A stretch of 64,000 nt of DNA from Devosia sp. FJ2-5-3. Its GTDB lineage: Bacteria; Pseudomonadota; Alphaproteobacteria; Rhizobiales; Devosiaceae. The notes below the pieces were generated by a model that did not search any database, was not told the origin of the DNA, and worked only from the letters and a program-made list of their open reading frames with translations. Positions 10,027 through 19,543 of the stretch are shown one piece after another (the stretch's first letter is position 1; each line of letters starts with the position of its first letter). The translations under genes and the position numbers were made by a program. The stretch covers positions 124,001-188,000 of the forward strand of contig NZ_CP104007.1 of assembly GCF_029201545.1 (NCBI RefSeq), in the 5' to 3' direction.

Positions 10027-10042
10027 CGCCGCAAATGCGGCG
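10027..10042. terminator. Small hairpin between the DUF2189 gene and mutS
   Basis: CGCCGC and GCGGCG pair around AAAT, followed by TTTT on the plus strand. It begins a few bases beyond the stop codon of the leftward DUF2189 gene. The T run is on the opposite strand from that gene, so a role in its termination is uncertain. Confidence 0.35.
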
Positions 10043-10049
10043 TTTTGCA

Positions 10050-10874
10050 TCAAGCCGCCGGGGCTTGACGAATGTGGGAGGCCGGCTCGACCAGGAGGCG
10101 ATAGAGGTGCCAGGTGGCGTGGCCGAGAATAGGCAGGACCACCGCAAGGCCGACAAACAGCAGCAGCGAGCCGACAAAGACCGAGAGCCCGACGATGACG
10201 CCCCAGGCCAGGAGGGCAATCGGATTGCGCATGACGGCGCGCAGGGAGGTTTCCACCGCCACATAGGCCCCGACATCGCGATCGAGCAGGAGCGGGAAGG
10301 CAATCACCGAGGTACAGAGCACGACGAGGGCAAAGCCGGCGCCGAGGAGCGAGCCGCCGATGAGAAGGGTCATGCCGCCGGGTTCGTTGAAGATCTGGGC
10401 GAGAAGACCATTGAAGGTATTGGGCGGGGAGGAGCCGAAGAGGCTTTCATAGAGCGTCTGGGCGCTGGTGAGCCAGAGGGTGAAGAGCACGAGGAGCATG
10501 ATCCCGAGCGCAAAGATCGAACCGATGGCGGGCGAGCGGATCACGTTCATGGCCTCGCCCCAACTGGTATCGAGCCCCTGTTCGCGGCGGCGCGAGACTT
10601 CATAAAGGGGGAGGGCGGCGATGGGGCCGACAAGGGCGAAGCCGCCGACCAGGGGATAGAGCAGGGACCACGTCTGGTAGCCGTTCATCCAGGTGGCGAG
10701 GACGATGCCGACGATGGGGTAGATCAGAATGAGCAGCACGTAATGGCTGGGTTTTTCCCAGAAATCGGCGGCTCCCCGGCGCAGCGCGGTGAACAGGTCG
10801 GATATGGTGATGGTGCGGATGATGGGCATGTCCAGCTTGTCGCCGGCGCCGTTCATGATGTGCAAATGGGCCAT
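10050..10874 (-). CDS. DUF2189 family integral membrane protein
   Basis: A 274-aa protein with about six hydrophobic segments (for example HYVLLILIYPIVGIVLATWM near residue 45, then GGFALVGPIAALPL, FALGIMLLVLFTLWL, LIGGSLLGAGFALVVL, ALLAWGVIVGLSVFVG). The N-terminal TISDLFTALRRGAADFWEKP and the YEVSRRREQG segment are typical of DUF2189, a family of unknown function found widely in alphaproteobacteria. GGAGGGAGACGACT before the ATG is a good ribosome binding site. It lies 100 bases upstream of mutS on the same strand; a functional link is not known. Confidence 0.8.
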   Translation of the reverse strand: MAHLHIMNGAGDKLDMPIIRTITISDLFTALRRGAADFWEKPSHYVLLILIYPIVGIVLATWMNGYQTWSLLYPLVGGFALVGPIAALPLYEVSRRREQGLDTSWGEAMNVIRSPAIGSIFALGIMLLVLFTLWLTSAQTLYESLFGSSPPNTFNGLLAQIFNEPGGMTLLIGGSLLGAGFALVVLCTSVIAFPLLLDRDVGAYVAVETSLRAVMRNPIALLAWGVIVGLSVFVGSLLLFVGLAVVLPILGHATWHLYRLLVEPASHIRQAPAA

Positions 10875-11059
10875 AGTCGTCTCCCTCCAGAAGCGGAGGT
10901 CGCTGACCCTGGCAGGCGCTCCCCAAACATGCGCGTTACGCAGAACCTGCGACCGCTAACAGAGGATAGTTTACGCGGGGATTTGCGGGATGTCGCGGGG
11001 TTTCCGAGAGATGTGATCGGGGGGGGCGACCACTATGCCCTAGAGGACCACAGTCGCGC

Positions 11060-11227
11060 ATGACCGACCGGATCGGAGGAACCGAGCGAGGAAAGACCGC
11101 CCTTCTTTTTGGGTCTCTGCCGCTGTTCGTTAAACTGTTGATCGCCGGTATTGCGCAGAACAACATCAAAAAGACTATGTCGCCCGCCGAAGCCGCCGTA
11201 TCACTGAAGAGAGGGGGAACAAAATGA
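11060..11227 (+). CDS. Possible 55-aa ORF coupled to the 221-aa gene
   Basis: An ATG at 11060 opens a 55-codon frame that ends in TGA at 11225-11227, overlapping the ATG of the next gene as ATGA. The frame has a hydrophobic stretch (LLFGSLPLFVKLLIAGIA) and a polar tail (MSPAEAAVSLKRGGTK). From about 11100 its base composition falls like that of the downstream gene. Against it: the nearest GAGGA is about 13 bases from the ATG, too far for a strong ribosome binding site, and no homologue is recognised. The rest of the 349-base gap upstream (10875-11059) shows nothing I can support. Confidence 0.4.
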   Translation: MTDRIGGTERGKTALLFGSLPLFVKLLIAGIAQNNIKKTMSPAEAAVSLKRGGTK

Positions 11228-11889
11228 GCGACTTCTGTTTATGCATAGAAGGAGAACATCTCGAATGCTGGGCAAGACTCCTCGATGATCCAGATTTATC
11301 ACATCATATATTCACTTACCGGAACCGCCATTATCTAACTTCGACGGAGATTTCAGCTGCTCGCGACCCGGAGCGTGCGCTGGAATTGGCAGAGCAGATC
11401 GTTGGCGAACTGAACGGCATCGTTGCCGCTTACCATCAATTTGCCCCGCTAAAGACGGTGGGGATGGGCCAAAGGCAGCCCGATGGCTCAATAATTTTGA
11501 GGCAATCAGCTTCATTGACCGCCAATGCGCGCGCCATGGCCTTTTTCAAACCTACCGGCTCAGCCCGCCCCACCGTTTTAACCCTTTTAGATAAGGTCGA
11601 GAATAACACGCGGCTGGCTGATGCGGCGGCATATTATGGAAAGGCATCGAGTTGGTTCGACCTATACTACGTGATCGAAGCGCTTTGCCAACATGCGGGC
11701 GGGGAAGCAGAATTCAAGAAGTCCGGATGGGCTGGGGCAAGTGCCACTAAGCTTGGAAAGCTCAAAGAAACTGCGAATTCTCACCGACATGCCTACGCTC
11801 GCGAGCCAGACGATAAATTGAGCTGGCGCGACGCTTATCGCCTTACTGGGGAACTCCTAATCTCTGCCATCCAGACTGCCCCCGACTAG
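11224..11889 (+). CDS. Hypothetical protein, low-GC, probably acquired
   Basis: A 221-aa soluble protein with a strong ribosome binding site (GAGAGGGGGAAC before ATG). By hand count the gene is about 53% GC, clearly below its neighbours, and in its first 120 bases about 40%. I do not recognise the family. The N-terminal half looks beta-rich (CLCIEGEHLECWARLL, HIFTYRNRHYLTSTEI); the C-terminal half looks helical with SSWFDLYYVIEALCQHAGG and ETANSHRHAY. The latter loosely recalls HEPN-like helical proteins, but no catalytic motif is clear. It stands between a divergent DUF2189 gene and convergent metY. Confidence 0.75.
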   Translation: MSDFCLCIEGEHLECWARLLDDPDLSHHIFTYRNRHYLTSTEISAARDPERALELAEQIVGELNGIVAAYHQFAPLKTVGMGQRQPDGSIILRQSASLTANARAMAFFKPTGSARPTVLTLLDKVENNTRLADAAAYYGKASSWFDLYYVIEALCQHAGGEAEFKKSGWAGASATKLGKLKETANSHRHAYAREPDDKLSWRDAYRLTGELLISAIQTAPD

Positions 11890-11902
11890 GGGCGCATTAA
11901 GG

Positions 11903-11930
11903 AAAACCCCCGGACCTTTCGATCCGAGGG
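11903..11930 (-). terminator. Rho-independent terminator of metY
   Basis: On the minus strand an eight-base stem with one mismatch (CCCTCGGA pairing with TCCGGGGG, loop of eight) is followed by TTTTCC. It begins about 30 bases after the metY stop codon. Confidence 0.65.
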
Positions 11931-11961
11931 CTCATTTCATTCAGCGCTATTATAAACCCGA

Positions 11962-13233
11962 TCAAGCCTTCGCAAGCGCCTGGTCGATGTCTGCAATAAT
12001 ATCGTCGACGTGCTCGATGCCGACCGAGATGCGGATCAAATCTTCGGAGACGCCGGCTTTTTTCAGTTCTTCGGGGGAGAGCTGGCGGTGGGTGGTGGAG
12101 GCGGGGTGGGTGGCCAAGGACTTGGCGTCGCCGATATTGACGAGGCGCAAAATCATCTGCAGCGCGTCGATGAAGCGGCCACCGGCTTCCTTGCCGCCTT
12201 CAATGCCGAAGGACAGGATGCCTGAACCCGAACCCTTCGAGATCTTTTTGGCGACAGCGTTGTAGGGGCTGTCCTCGAGGCCGGCATAGTTGACCCACTG
12301 CACCTTTGGATGCGCCTGCAGATGCTTGGCGACTTTGAGGGCGTTTTCGGTGTGGCGCTCCATGCGGAGGCCGAGGGTTTCGAGACCCTGCAGAATAAGA
12401 AAGGCATTGTGCGGGGAGATGGCGGCGCCGGTGTTGCGCAGCGGGGCGACGCGGGCGCGGCCGATATAGGCTGCGGGGCCGAGTGCCTCGGTATAGACGA
12501 CGCCGTGATAGGACGGATCGGGCTCGTTGAGGATCGGGAAGCGCTTGGCGTTGGCCTTCCAGTCGAACTTGCCTGAGTCGACGATGATACCGCCGATGGC
12601 GACGCCGTGGCCGCCGATATATTTGGTCAGCGAGTGGACGACGATGTCGGCGCCGAAATCAAACGGGCGGGTGAGGTAGGGGGTCGCGACAGTGTTGTCG
12701 ACGATGACCGGCACGCCATGGCGATGGGCGATCTCGGCGATCTTTTCGATATCGACGACATTGCCGGCCGGATTGCCGATGGATTCGAGGAAGACGGCCT
12801 TGGTGTTTTCGTCGATGGCATTTTCAAAACCCTCATAATCGTCATGGGAGACGAGACGGGTTTCGATGCCCTGGCGGGGGAAAGCGTGGACGAAGAGATT
12901 ATAGGTGCCGCCATAGAGCTGGGAGATGGAGATGATGTTGTCGCCCACGCCGGCAATGGTCTGGATGGCATAGGTGATGGCGGCCATGCCGGAGGCCAGG
13001 GCCAGAGCGGCGATGCCGCCTTCCATTTCGGCGACGCGCGCTTCGAGAACCGCCTGGGTGGGGTTCATGATGCGGGTATAGATATTGCCGGGGACCTTGA
13101 GATCGAAAAGGTCGGCGCCGTGCTGGGTATTGTCGAAGGTGTATGAGGTGGTCTGGTAGATCGGCACGGCAGCGGCCTTGGTGGTCGCTTCGGATGTGTA
13201 ACCGTGGTGCAGGGCGATGGATTCGAGTTTCAT
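11962..13233 (-). CDS. metY: O-acetylhomoserine aminocarboxypropyltransferase (sulfhydrylase)
   Basis: A PLP-dependent Cys/Met metabolism enzyme of 423 aa that makes homocysteine from O-acetylhomoserine and sulfide (direct sulfhydrylation); some relatives prefer the succinyl ester. The PLP lysine is in [13 protein letters not shown] near residue 202, and [22 protein letters not shown] near 52-73 is the Met17/MetY-type N-terminal signature. GGAG sits seven bases before the ATG. I looked upstream for a SAM-II type riboswitch, common before met genes in this class, and did not find its conserved core. The gene is monocistronic. Confidence 0.92.
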   Translation of the reverse strand: MKLESIALHHGYTSEATTKAAAVPIYQTTSYTFDNTQHGADLFDLKVPGNIYTRIMNPTQAVLEARVAEMEGGIAALALASGMAAITYAIQTIAGVGDNIISISQLYGGTYNLFVHAFPRQGIETRLVSHDDYEGFENAIDENTKAVFLESIGNPAGNVVDIEKIAEIAHRHGVPVIVDNTVATPYLTRPFDFGADIVVHSLTKYIGGHGVAIGGIIVDSGKFDWKANAKRFPILNEPDPSYHGVVYTEALGPAAYIGRARVAPLRNTGAAISPHNAFLILQGLETLGLRMERHTENALKVAKHLQAHPKVQWVNYAGLEDSPYNAVAKKISKGSGSGILSFGIEGGKEAGGRFIDALQMILRLVNIGDAKSLATHPASTTHRQLSPEELKKAGVSEDLIRISVGIEHVDDIIADIDQALAKA

Positions 13234-13361
13234 GAAGAGGCTCCGAATGGGTTGGCCATAAACTCCTCAATCGCCCCGATAAAGACAAGCCGGGGAAGAG
13301 GCAGAACGTCCTCTCGGGGAGCAATGTTTTGGAACGACGTTTCGTGGGGTGGGGAGGGGCG

Positions 13362-13712
13362 GTATCGGGGCTCTCGGAAAACCCCCACCCGGCCTCCCCC
13401 TGGGAGGGGGAGGAGTGGGCCGGTGGGTGGGGCGAGGCGGTGCCGTAAACTGGGTTTGTTTCTCCCCCTGCGAAGGGGGAGGTTCGGTGGGGGTGTTTCC
13501 TCCGCCGCCACATGAAGGCCGTTTGCGCTTTGAGAGTGGCCCTCGGGTCGGGCCCGAGGGAAGCGGGGCAGGGGCACACATATGGGGGCTCTCGGGGAAC
13601 CCCCACCCTCATTCCCTCCCCGCGGAGGGGGAGGGAGGCCTGGCGGGTGGGTGGCCTGAGGATTTGCCACAAGCTCGGTTTGTTCCTCCCCCCAGGGGGA
13701 GGTTCGGTGGGG
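13362..13712. repeat. Family C repeat cluster with one family A arm
   Basis: This fills most of the 485-base gap between metY and the xylosidase. Two inverted C pairs are seen: about 13378-13415 with 13461-13500, and about 13599-13640 with 13681-13712. Between them, 13540-13560, is a single family A hairpin (arms CCCTCGGG/CCCGAGGG, loop TCGGG). The rest of the gap (13234-13361) holds the metY leader and nothing else I can support. Confidence 0.85.
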
Positions 13713-13718
13713 CAGCGA

Positions 13719-15356
13719 CTATTGCAGGCTGTCGACTTCGTAACGGTCTGACGGATCGTGCTGCGGGCGATAGACGAAATAGTCGAAATCGGCGGGGCTG
13801 GCGGTGCCGTTGAGGTCATGGGCGGCGACGCCGACGAAGGCGCCGGTAAAACTGCCATGGGCCTGGTGGCCGCCGCATTCGTCCGAGAGGATCGAGGCAT
13901 CGAGCACGGGGCCGATGGGCCGGAGTTCCTGGCCCTCGAGGGCGTAGAAGAATTGCAGCTTGCGGCCGCGGATGGTCAGGGCCAGCCGGACCTTGCCTTC
14001 ATTGGGGATTTGGACGGGATCGGCGGGGAAGCGCATATTGCCATCGGGCCAGCTCATTTCCGAGGACATGATCAGCAATTCGCGCTGGCCGTCCGAATGG
14101 GCCGTCACCGCGAGGTAGAAAAAGTTGTAGCGGCTGTAATAGGCCGTGAGCCCCGCCATGGTGCGCTCGTCGGTGGGCTTGAAGTCCACGACCGTCTCGG
14201 CGTCATAGGAGAAATGGGTCTGGCGACGGGCGACCAGCGCCTGCTCGAACCAAGAGCCGATGGATTCGCGGCCGAAGAGACGCAGCTTGCCTTCCTGGGT
14301 CGAGAAGATGCGTTCGGTTTCCGGGGTGCGCAGCCACTGGAAATCGAGGGGCAGGCCATTGTCAAAAGTATAGCGCTGCTCGGCCCAGTATTTGGCCTCG
14401 TCGCGCGTGCCGGGCACTTCGACGTGAAGGGAGGGCACAGGCCCGTGTTTCACGTGAATCCAGTCGTCGTCGCCCCAATAGGCCTCCTGGATCGAGGTCT
14501 CGCGACCGAGCACGCAGCGGCGTTCCTGGGTGGTCGGGCGACCGCCGAGATGGACGAGATAGGTTTTTCCCTCGGGCGTTTCGACGAGATCGCCATGGCC
14601 GGCGCGCTGAATGGCGGCGAGGGGGGCGTCCTTGGAGGTGAGGATATATTTATCCGGATGGGTCTCGTAGGGCCCATCGATATTGCGGGAGCGGGCAAAA
14701 GTGCAGGCATGGTCATAGGCCGTGCCGCCTTCGGCGGTCAGCAGATAGTACCAGGGCTTTCCGTCCTTGCCGTTGCGCTTGTAGAGGTGCGGACCTTCGA
14801 CGAGCTTGAGATCGGTGCCCTGATAGATGTTCTTGATCGGGCCGACGAGTTTACCGAGCTCGGCGTCGAACTGCTGCAGCGCAATGCCGGCGAAGAGCAG
14901 GGGACGGCGGCGATGGTCCCAGAGCATGTTGACGAACCACTTCTTGCCGTCGTCGTCATGGAAAAGGGAGGGGTCAAAGCCCGAGGAATTGGCGTAGATC
15001 GGATCGGACCAGGGGCCCTCAATGTTCTCGGCCCAGACGATGTAATTGTGGGCGTCCTTGAACGAGCCGTCCTTGCGCTTCACGTCGGTATAGACCAGCC
15101 AGAATTTTTCGCCGTCATGGGTGAGGCAGGGGGCCCAGACGCCGCAGCTGTCGGGATCGCCACGCATGTCGAGCTGGGTTTTCCGGTTCAGCGGACGGGT
15201 GACGAGTTCCCAGTTCGCGAGGTCTTTGGAGTGGTGGATCTGGACGCCCGGGAACCACTCGAAGGTGGAGGTGGCGATGTAATAATCGTCGCCGACGCGC
15301 AGGATGGACGGATCCGGATTGAAGCCGGGCAGGATGGGATTGGTCAGTTGCGGCAT
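13719..15356 (-). CDS. xynB: Glycoside hydrolase family 43 beta-xylosidase
   Basis: Hydrolyses xylo-oligosaccharides to xylose. The 545-aa protein has the five-bladed GH43 catalytic domain followed by a C-terminal beta-sandwich of the DUF1349/GH43_C2 type. The inverting triad matches the numbering of characterised family-43 xylosidases: Asp15 in NPDPSI (base), Asp near 128 in SGFDPSLFHDD, and Glu near 187 in VEGPHLYK (acid). No signal peptide is seen, so it should act on imported oligomers in the cytoplasm. It is the distal gene of the leftward xylB-xylA-xynB set; a C repeat separates it from xylA. A parS-like site lies inside. Confidence 0.92.
   Translation of the reverse strand: MPQLTNPILPGFNPDPSILRVGDDYYIATSTFEWFPGVQIHHSKDLANWELVTRPLNRKTQLDMRGDPDSCGVWAPCLTHDGEKFWLVYTDVKRKDGSFKDAHNYIVWAENIEGPWSDPIYANSSGFDPSLFHDDDGKKWFVNMLWDHRRRPLLFAGIALQQFDAELGKLVGPIKNIYQGTDLKLVEGPHLYKRNGKDGKPWYYLLTAEGGTAYDHACTFARSRNIDGPYETHPDKYILTSKDAPLAAIQRAGHGDLVETPEGKTYLVHLGGRPTTQERRCVLGRETSIQEAYWGDDDWIHVKHGPVPSLHVEVPGTRDEAKYWAEQRYTFDNGLPLDFQWLRTPETERIFSTQEGKLRLFGRESIGSWFEQALVARRQTHFSYDAETVVDFKPTDERTMAGLTAYYSRYNFFYLAVTAHSDGQRELLIMSSEMSWPDGNMRFPADPVQIPNEGKVRLALTIRGRKLQFFYALEGQELRPIGPVLDASILSDECGGHQAHGSFTGAFVGVAAHDLNGTASPADFDYFVYRPQHDPSDRYEVDSLQ
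14447..14460 (+). other. parS-like site 2 (inside the GH43 gene)
   Basis: GTTTCACGTGAATC, preceded by T, identical over 14 bases to sites 1, 5, 6 and 8. It lies in coding sequence. Confidence 0.6.
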
Positions 15357-15387
15357 TTTGGGCCTTCGCGCGGAGGGTGCAGTCAGC

Positions 15388-15487
15388 TCCCTCCCCCTGG
15401 CGGGGAGGGATCAAGGGTGGGGGGAGGGAGCCCCGATATCGTGGCTCGCAGCACCCCCTCCCAACCTCCCCCGTCAAGGGGGAGGTG
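15388..15487. repeat. Family C inverted repeat pair
   Basis: Two hairpin units (core CCTCCCCCTGGCGGGGAGG near 15391, and CCTCCCCC/GGGGGAGG near 15462-15485) face each other in the 152-base gap between xylA and the xylosidase gene. Confidence 0.75.
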
Positions 15488-15508
15488 TCCCGACTGAGAC
15501 AGCGGTGA

Positions 15509-16816
15509 TCATACGAAACGGTTGACCAGGTTTTCGAGATATTCCTGGCGGCCGGAACGCGGCTGGGGGTTGATGTTGTCGGCGGCAACCTTGGCGGCGA
15601 TGTCGGCGAGCGAGAGCTTGCCGGCAAGGATGTCCTTGCCCAGACCATTGTCCCAACCGGCATAGCGATCGTCGAGGAGCTTGTCGAACTCGCCATCTTC
15701 AATGAGGGCGACGGCGCCCTTGAGGCCGCGGGCGAGCGTATCGAGCCCGAGAATGTGGCCATGGAGCAGATCGGCCGGATCGAGCGACTGGCGACGGACC
15801 TTGGCGTCGAAATTGAAGCCGCCCTTGCCGAGGCCACCCTGCTTCAAGATGTAGTAGAAGGCCAGCGCCATTTCGCCCGCATTGTTGGGGAAGTGGTCGG
15901 TGTCCCAGCCGGACTGGAGATCGTTGCGGTTGGCGTCGACCGAGCCAAGCATGCCCAGCGAAGAAGCGACAGCCAGTTCGTGTTCGAAGGAGTGACCGGC
16001 GAGGAAGGCGTGGCCGACCTCGATATTGCACTTCACCTTCTTTTCGAGGCCATACTTCTGCAGGAAGCCATAGACCGTGGCGACGTCGTAGTCGTACTGG
16101 TGCTTGGACGGTTCCTGCGGCTTGGGTTCGATGAGGATCTGGCCGGTGAAGCCGATCTTTTCGGCGTGCTCGATGACCAGATGAAGGAAGCGGGCCATCT
16201 GGTCCTGCTCCCTACCGATGTTGGTGTTGAGGAGGGTTTCATAACCCTCGCGGCCGCCCCAGAGCACATAGTTTTCGCCGCCCAGCTCATGGGTCAGCTC
16301 GAGCACGGATTTCACCTGGCCGGCGGCATAGGCGAAGACTTCCGGATCGGGATTGGTGGCGGCACCGGCCATATAGCGGCGGTTCGAGAAGAGATTGGCC
16401 GTACCCCAGAGGAGTTTCTTGCCGCTCTTCTGCATGTTGGCGGCGATGAGATCGCCGATCACGCGGAGGTTCTTGTTGCTCTCGTCAAGCGTTGCGCCCT
16501 CGGGGGCAACGTCCACGTCGTGGAAGGCGAAGAAGGGTACGTCGATGAGATCGAAGAATTCGAAGGCCACTTCGGTCTTGAGCTTGGCGCCATCAAGACC
16601 CTTGTCGAACCAGGGGCGATCAAATGTGCGGCCGCCAAAGGGGTCGCCGCCTTCCTGGGCAAAGGTGTGCCAATAGGCGATGGCCGGGCGGATGTGATCT
16701 TCCATCCGCTTGCCGGCGATCATTTCGTCCTTGTTGTAGTGGCGATAGGCGAGCGGGTTTTTGCTCTCGGTGCCTTCGAACTTGACCTGGGACAGGCCCT
16801 TGAAAAAGTCGCTCAC
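15509..16816 (-). CDS. xylA: Xylose isomerase
   Basis: Interconverts D-xylose and D-xylulose, the first step of the isomerase route. The 435-aa class II enzyme keeps the catalytic His in [13 protein letters not shown], the metal-ligand region [23 protein letters not shown] and [16 protein letters not shown], and the WGGREGYE segment. The start is GTG at 16816, which overlaps the xylB stop as GTGA, so translation is probably coupled. It stands between xylB and the xylosidase on the same strand. Confidence 0.97.
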   Translation of the reverse strand: MSDFFKGLSQVKFEGTESKNPLAYRHYNKDEMIAGKRMEDHIRPAIAYWHTFAQEGGDPFGGRTFDRPWFDKGLDGAKLKTEVAFEFFDLIDVPFFAFHDVDVAPEGATLDESNKNLRVIGDLIAANMQKSGKKLLWGTANLFSNRRYMAGAATNPDPEVFAYAAGQVKSVLELTHELGGENYVLWGGREGYETLLNTNIGREQDQMARFLHLVIEHAEKIGFTGQILIEPKPQEPSKHQYDYDVATVYGFLQKYGLEKKVKCNIEVGHAFLAGHSFEHELAVASSLGMLGSVDANRNDLQSGWDTDHFPNNAGEMALAFYYILKQGGLGKGGFNFDAKVRRQSLDPADLLHGHILGLDTLARGLKGAVALIEDGEFDKLLDDRYAGWDNGLGKDILAGKLSLADIAAKVAADNINPQPRSGRQEYLENLVNRFV

Positions 16817-18276
16817 GAAATTGCCTCCTCGATGGCGGGGTAGAGTGCGCGGTAGCGCGCATATTGATCGGAATAGGCGGCCGACAGGGATGTGTCGGGC
16901 GCGATAACAGTCTTGATCGGCGGCATGGCCATGATGTCGGCCGGCTTGGCGCCGGTGGCGGCACAGAGGCCGAGGCGAGCGGCGCCGAGGGCGCCACCGA
17001 AATCACCGTCCTCGGGGAGGGCGATTTCCATGTCGAGATTGGTCGCCAGCATTTTCAGCCACAGGGCGGACTTGGAGCCGCCACCCACCGCCAGAAGGCG
17101 ATTGATGGAGGTGCCGGCATCGGCCAGCACGCGCTGGCAATCGCGCATGGCGAAGGTGACGCCTTCCATGACGGCCTGGGCGAGCTGGGCGCTGTCGGTG
17201 GACTGGCTGAGACCGACAAAGGAGCCGCGCGCATTGGCATTGTTGTGCGGGGTGCGCTCGCCCGAAAGATAGGGCAGGAAGATCGCTTCGCCCGGTCCTG
17301 CAAATTGGGCTTCGGCTTCGCCGGAGAGCTCGGCCTGCTTCTTGCCGGTGATGCGGGAAAGCCAGTTCAGCGAATCGGTGGCCGAAAGGATGACGCCCAT
17401 CTGGTGCCAGGTGTCGGGGATGGCGTGGCAGAAGGCGTGGACCGCGCCCTTGGTATTCGGGCTGAAAGTTTCGTTCGAGACGAACAGCACGCCGGAGGTG
17501 CCGAGGGAGACAAAGCCCTCGCCCGGGCGGATGGCGCCGATGCCACAGGCGGCGGCGGCATTATCGCCCGCGCCGCCAGCGACGACGACAGGACCGGTCA
17601 TGCCCCAGCGGGAGACAAATTCGGGTTTAAGCTGCGCGGAGACTTCAGAGCCTTCCACGAGGCGCGGCATGTGCTCGCGGGTGAGACCTGTCACGCCGAG
17701 CAATTCGTCGGACCAGTCGCGCTTGGCCACATCGAGCCAGAGCGTGCCGGCGGCGTCGGACATGTCTTCGACGTGCTCGCCGGTCAGCAGGAGGCGCACA
17801 TAGGCCTTGGGCAGCAGCACCTTGGCTATTCTGTCGTAGATGGCGGGCTCGTGCTTACGCACCCAGGCGATTTTCGGGGCGGTGAAGCCGGGCATGGCGA
17901 TGTTGCCCGCGAGATCGCGCAGATTGGGGAGCGCGGCCTCCATCTCGCCGCATTCGGCGGAAGAGCGGCCATCATTCCAGAGGATGGAGGGGCGCAGCAC
18001 TTCGTCATTGGCGCCAAGAAGCGTCGCGCCATGCATGTGACCCGAGAGGCCTATGCCCTTGACGGCGGCGAGCTCGGTCGGGTGGCTTTGCTTGAGCGTA
18101 TCGATCGCGCCGAGCGTTGCCGTCCACCAATCGGCGGGGTTCTGCTCGGACCAGCCAGGATGCGGGCGGACGGGTTCGATGGCGGGCGCCGATGCGTCGC
18201 CGATGGCGCGGCCGTTCTCGTCGATCAGCAGCGCCTTGACCCCGGACGTGCCGATGTCGATACCGAGGAAGGTCAT
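16813..18276 (-). CDS. xylB: Xylulokinase
   Basis: Phosphorylates D-xylulose to xylulose 5-phosphate for the pentose phosphate pathway. It belongs to the FGGY carbohydrate kinases, with [16 protein letters not shown] at the N-terminus and [14 protein letters not shown] (with the catalytic-base Asp) near residue 230; 487 aa is normal. The start ATG follows GAGGTACGTGCCTC. It is 90 bases downstream of the LacI-type regulator on the same strand and overlaps xylA by four bases. Confidence 0.96.
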   Translation of the reverse strand: MTFLGIDIGTSGVKALLIDENGRAIGDASAPAIEPVRPHPGWSEQNPADWWTATLGAIDTLKQSHPTELAAVKGIGLSGHMHGATLLGANDEVLRPSILWNDGRSSAECGEMEAALPNLRDLAGNIAMPGFTAPKIAWVRKHEPAIYDRIAKVLLPKAYVRLLLTGEHVEDMSDAAGTLWLDVAKRDWSDELLGVTGLTREHMPRLVEGSEVSAQLKPEFVSRWGMTGPVVVAGGAGDNAAAACGIGAIRPGEGFVSLGTSGVLFVSNETFSPNTKGAVHAFCHAIPDTWHQMGVILSATDSLNWLSRITGKKQAELSGEAEAQFAGPGEAIFLPYLSGERTPHNNANARGSFVGLSQSTDSAQLAQAVMEGVTFAMRDCQRVLADAGTSINRLLAVGGGSKSALWLKMLATNLDMEIALPEDGDFGGALGAARLGLCAATGAKPADIMAMPPIKTVIAPDTSLSAAYSDQYARYRALYPAIEEAIS

Positions 18277-18324
18277 GAGGCACGTACCTCAGAATAGGTC
18301 GAAAACAACATCAGCTCCTCCTCC

Positions 18325-18340
18325 TGCCCAATTTCGGGCA
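18325..18340. promoter_or_regulatory. Candidate LacI-type operator before xylB
   Basis: TGCCC and GGGCA form an inverted repeat with a six-base spacer in the 90-base gap between the regulator gene and xylB. A similar repeat (TTGCCC, five bases, GGGCAA) lies between the regulator and galM. Both are weak on their own. Confidence 0.3.
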
Positions 18341-18366
18341 CGCCCATGTTTTGATCGGGCGAGTGT

Positions 18367-19437
18367 TTAGCGCAGATTGTCGCGCAGGAAAATCCCAATT
18401 TCAATGGGGTCGCTGGCAAGGGGCCGCGGCGTCGACAGGGCAAGGGACCGGGCGGCGCCGATAACTTCTCGAATTTCGCCATCCGGGTTCTGGTCGAGGA
18501 CCACGTCGATGGCGCCGCTGGCGAGGCCTGCGCGGGTTGGCACTGTCAGTTCGTGGGCGATGACGCGGATGCTCCGGGCCCGGCCGGAGGCCTCCAGCGC
18601 CGCGACGAGACCGGCATTGCCGGCGCCGAGATTGTAGAGGCCGGAAAGATCAGGGTGCTCGGCGAGCAAGCGGGCGACGATGGCTTCGGTTTCGGCGCCG
18701 TCATCATGGCCTTCCATGGGCCCGATGAGGGTGACACCGGCAAATTCCTCCCCGAGGAGACTGGCAAACCCCTCGAAGCGCTCCTTGTGGTCGCGCAGAT
18801 GGAGCGAGCCGGCGATAACGGCCACCTTGCCTCCGCTGGGCAGGAAACGCCCGAGCAGCGAGGCCGCGGTGCGCCCGGCCGCGACGTTGTCGATGCCGAT
18901 GAAATGGCGTCGGCCGGAACCGGGAAGGTCGGAGACCAGCGTCATCACCACGATGCCGCGGCGCGTGGCGGCATCGACCGCGGCCACGATTTCGGGGTCT
19001 TCGCTGGCGACGATGACGGCGCAATCACAGCTTTGCGGGACGAGCCTGTCGAGCTCGCGGACAAGGGCCCCGGCATCGAGGGCGCGCACGCGCTGGGTGG
19101 AGATGTGGATGCGGTCGGAATTGGCCTGCGGCGCCCGCCGCGCCACCGCATCGGCAAGGCTGTCCATGAATTCGTTGGCGCTGTCAGGGATGAAAAAGAG
19201 GATGGAGAGATCGCGTGCCCTTGCCATCAGCGAGGCGTTGAGATCGCGTGAAAATCCGAGGCTGGCAATGGCTTGGTCGACTTTTTCGGCCGTCGCCGCG
19301 CGCACGCCGGGGCGCCCGTTGAGGACGCGGTCCACCGTGGCCAGGGACACGCCGGCAGCGCGCGCGACATCATGCACCGTGACCCGGCGCCGGACTGCCT
19401 CTTCGTCCACTCTGCCCCCCAGATTTATCGTTTTCAT
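18367..19437 (-). CDS. LacI-family transcriptional regulator of the xylose cluster
   Basis: A 356-aa LacI/GalR repressor: an N-terminal helix-turn-helix (VTVHDVARAAGVSLATVDRV) followed by a periplasmic-binding-protein-like sugar domain. The ligand is unknown; xylose or a xylo-oligomer is likely from the position between xylB and the divergent aldose epimerase. I chose the ATG at 19437 because the alternative GTG at 19467 has no ribosome binding site, though the choice is uncertain. It is probably cotranscribed or coregulated with xylB-xylA. Confidence 0.88.
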   Translation of the reverse strand: MKTINLGGRVDEEAVRRRVTVHDVARAAGVSLATVDRVLNGRPGVRAATAEKVDQAIASLGFSRDLNASLMARARDLSILFFIPDSANEFMDSLADAVARRAPQANSDRIHISTQRVRALDAGALVRELDRLVPQSCDCAVIVASEDPEIVAAVDAATRRGIVVMTLVSDLPGSGRRHFIGIDNVAAGRTAASLLGRFLPSGGKVAVIAGSLHLRDHKERFEGFASLLGEEFAGVTLIGPMEGHDDGAETEAIVARLLAEHPDLSGLYNLGAGNAGLVAALEASGRARSIRVIAHELTVPTRAGLASGAIDVVLDQNPDGEIREVIGAARSLALSTPRPLASDPIEIGIFLRDNLR

Positions 19438-19482
19438 CGGATGCACAGTTTCCGGGGCGCGGCACAAAGGTCAAGTGCGGCG

Positions 19483-19499
19483 TTGCCCGCAAGGGGCAA
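19483..19499. promoter_or_regulatory. Candidate operator between the LacI-type gene and galM
   Basis: TTGCCC, five bases, GGGCAA form a perfect inverted repeat in the divergent promoter region, where an autoregulating LacI protein would bind. The only support is symmetry and location. Confidence 0.4.
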
Positions 19500-19543
19500 A
19501 TAAGGCTAGACCTGCGCGCCAGCAGAACTGAGAGGGGCAAGCG

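Noticed and set aside
10875..11059. tRNA or attachment site next to the low-GC cassette
   Set aside because: No cloverleaf, no T-loop motif and no direct repeat flanking the cassette could be seen.
13234..13361. SAM-II type riboswitch before metY
   Set aside because: The leader was read on the minus strand and the conserved core and pseudoknot sequences were not found.
13758..15497. A 579-codon open frame opposite the GH43 gene
   Set aside because: Antisense shadow; the GH43 frame has all catalytic residues.
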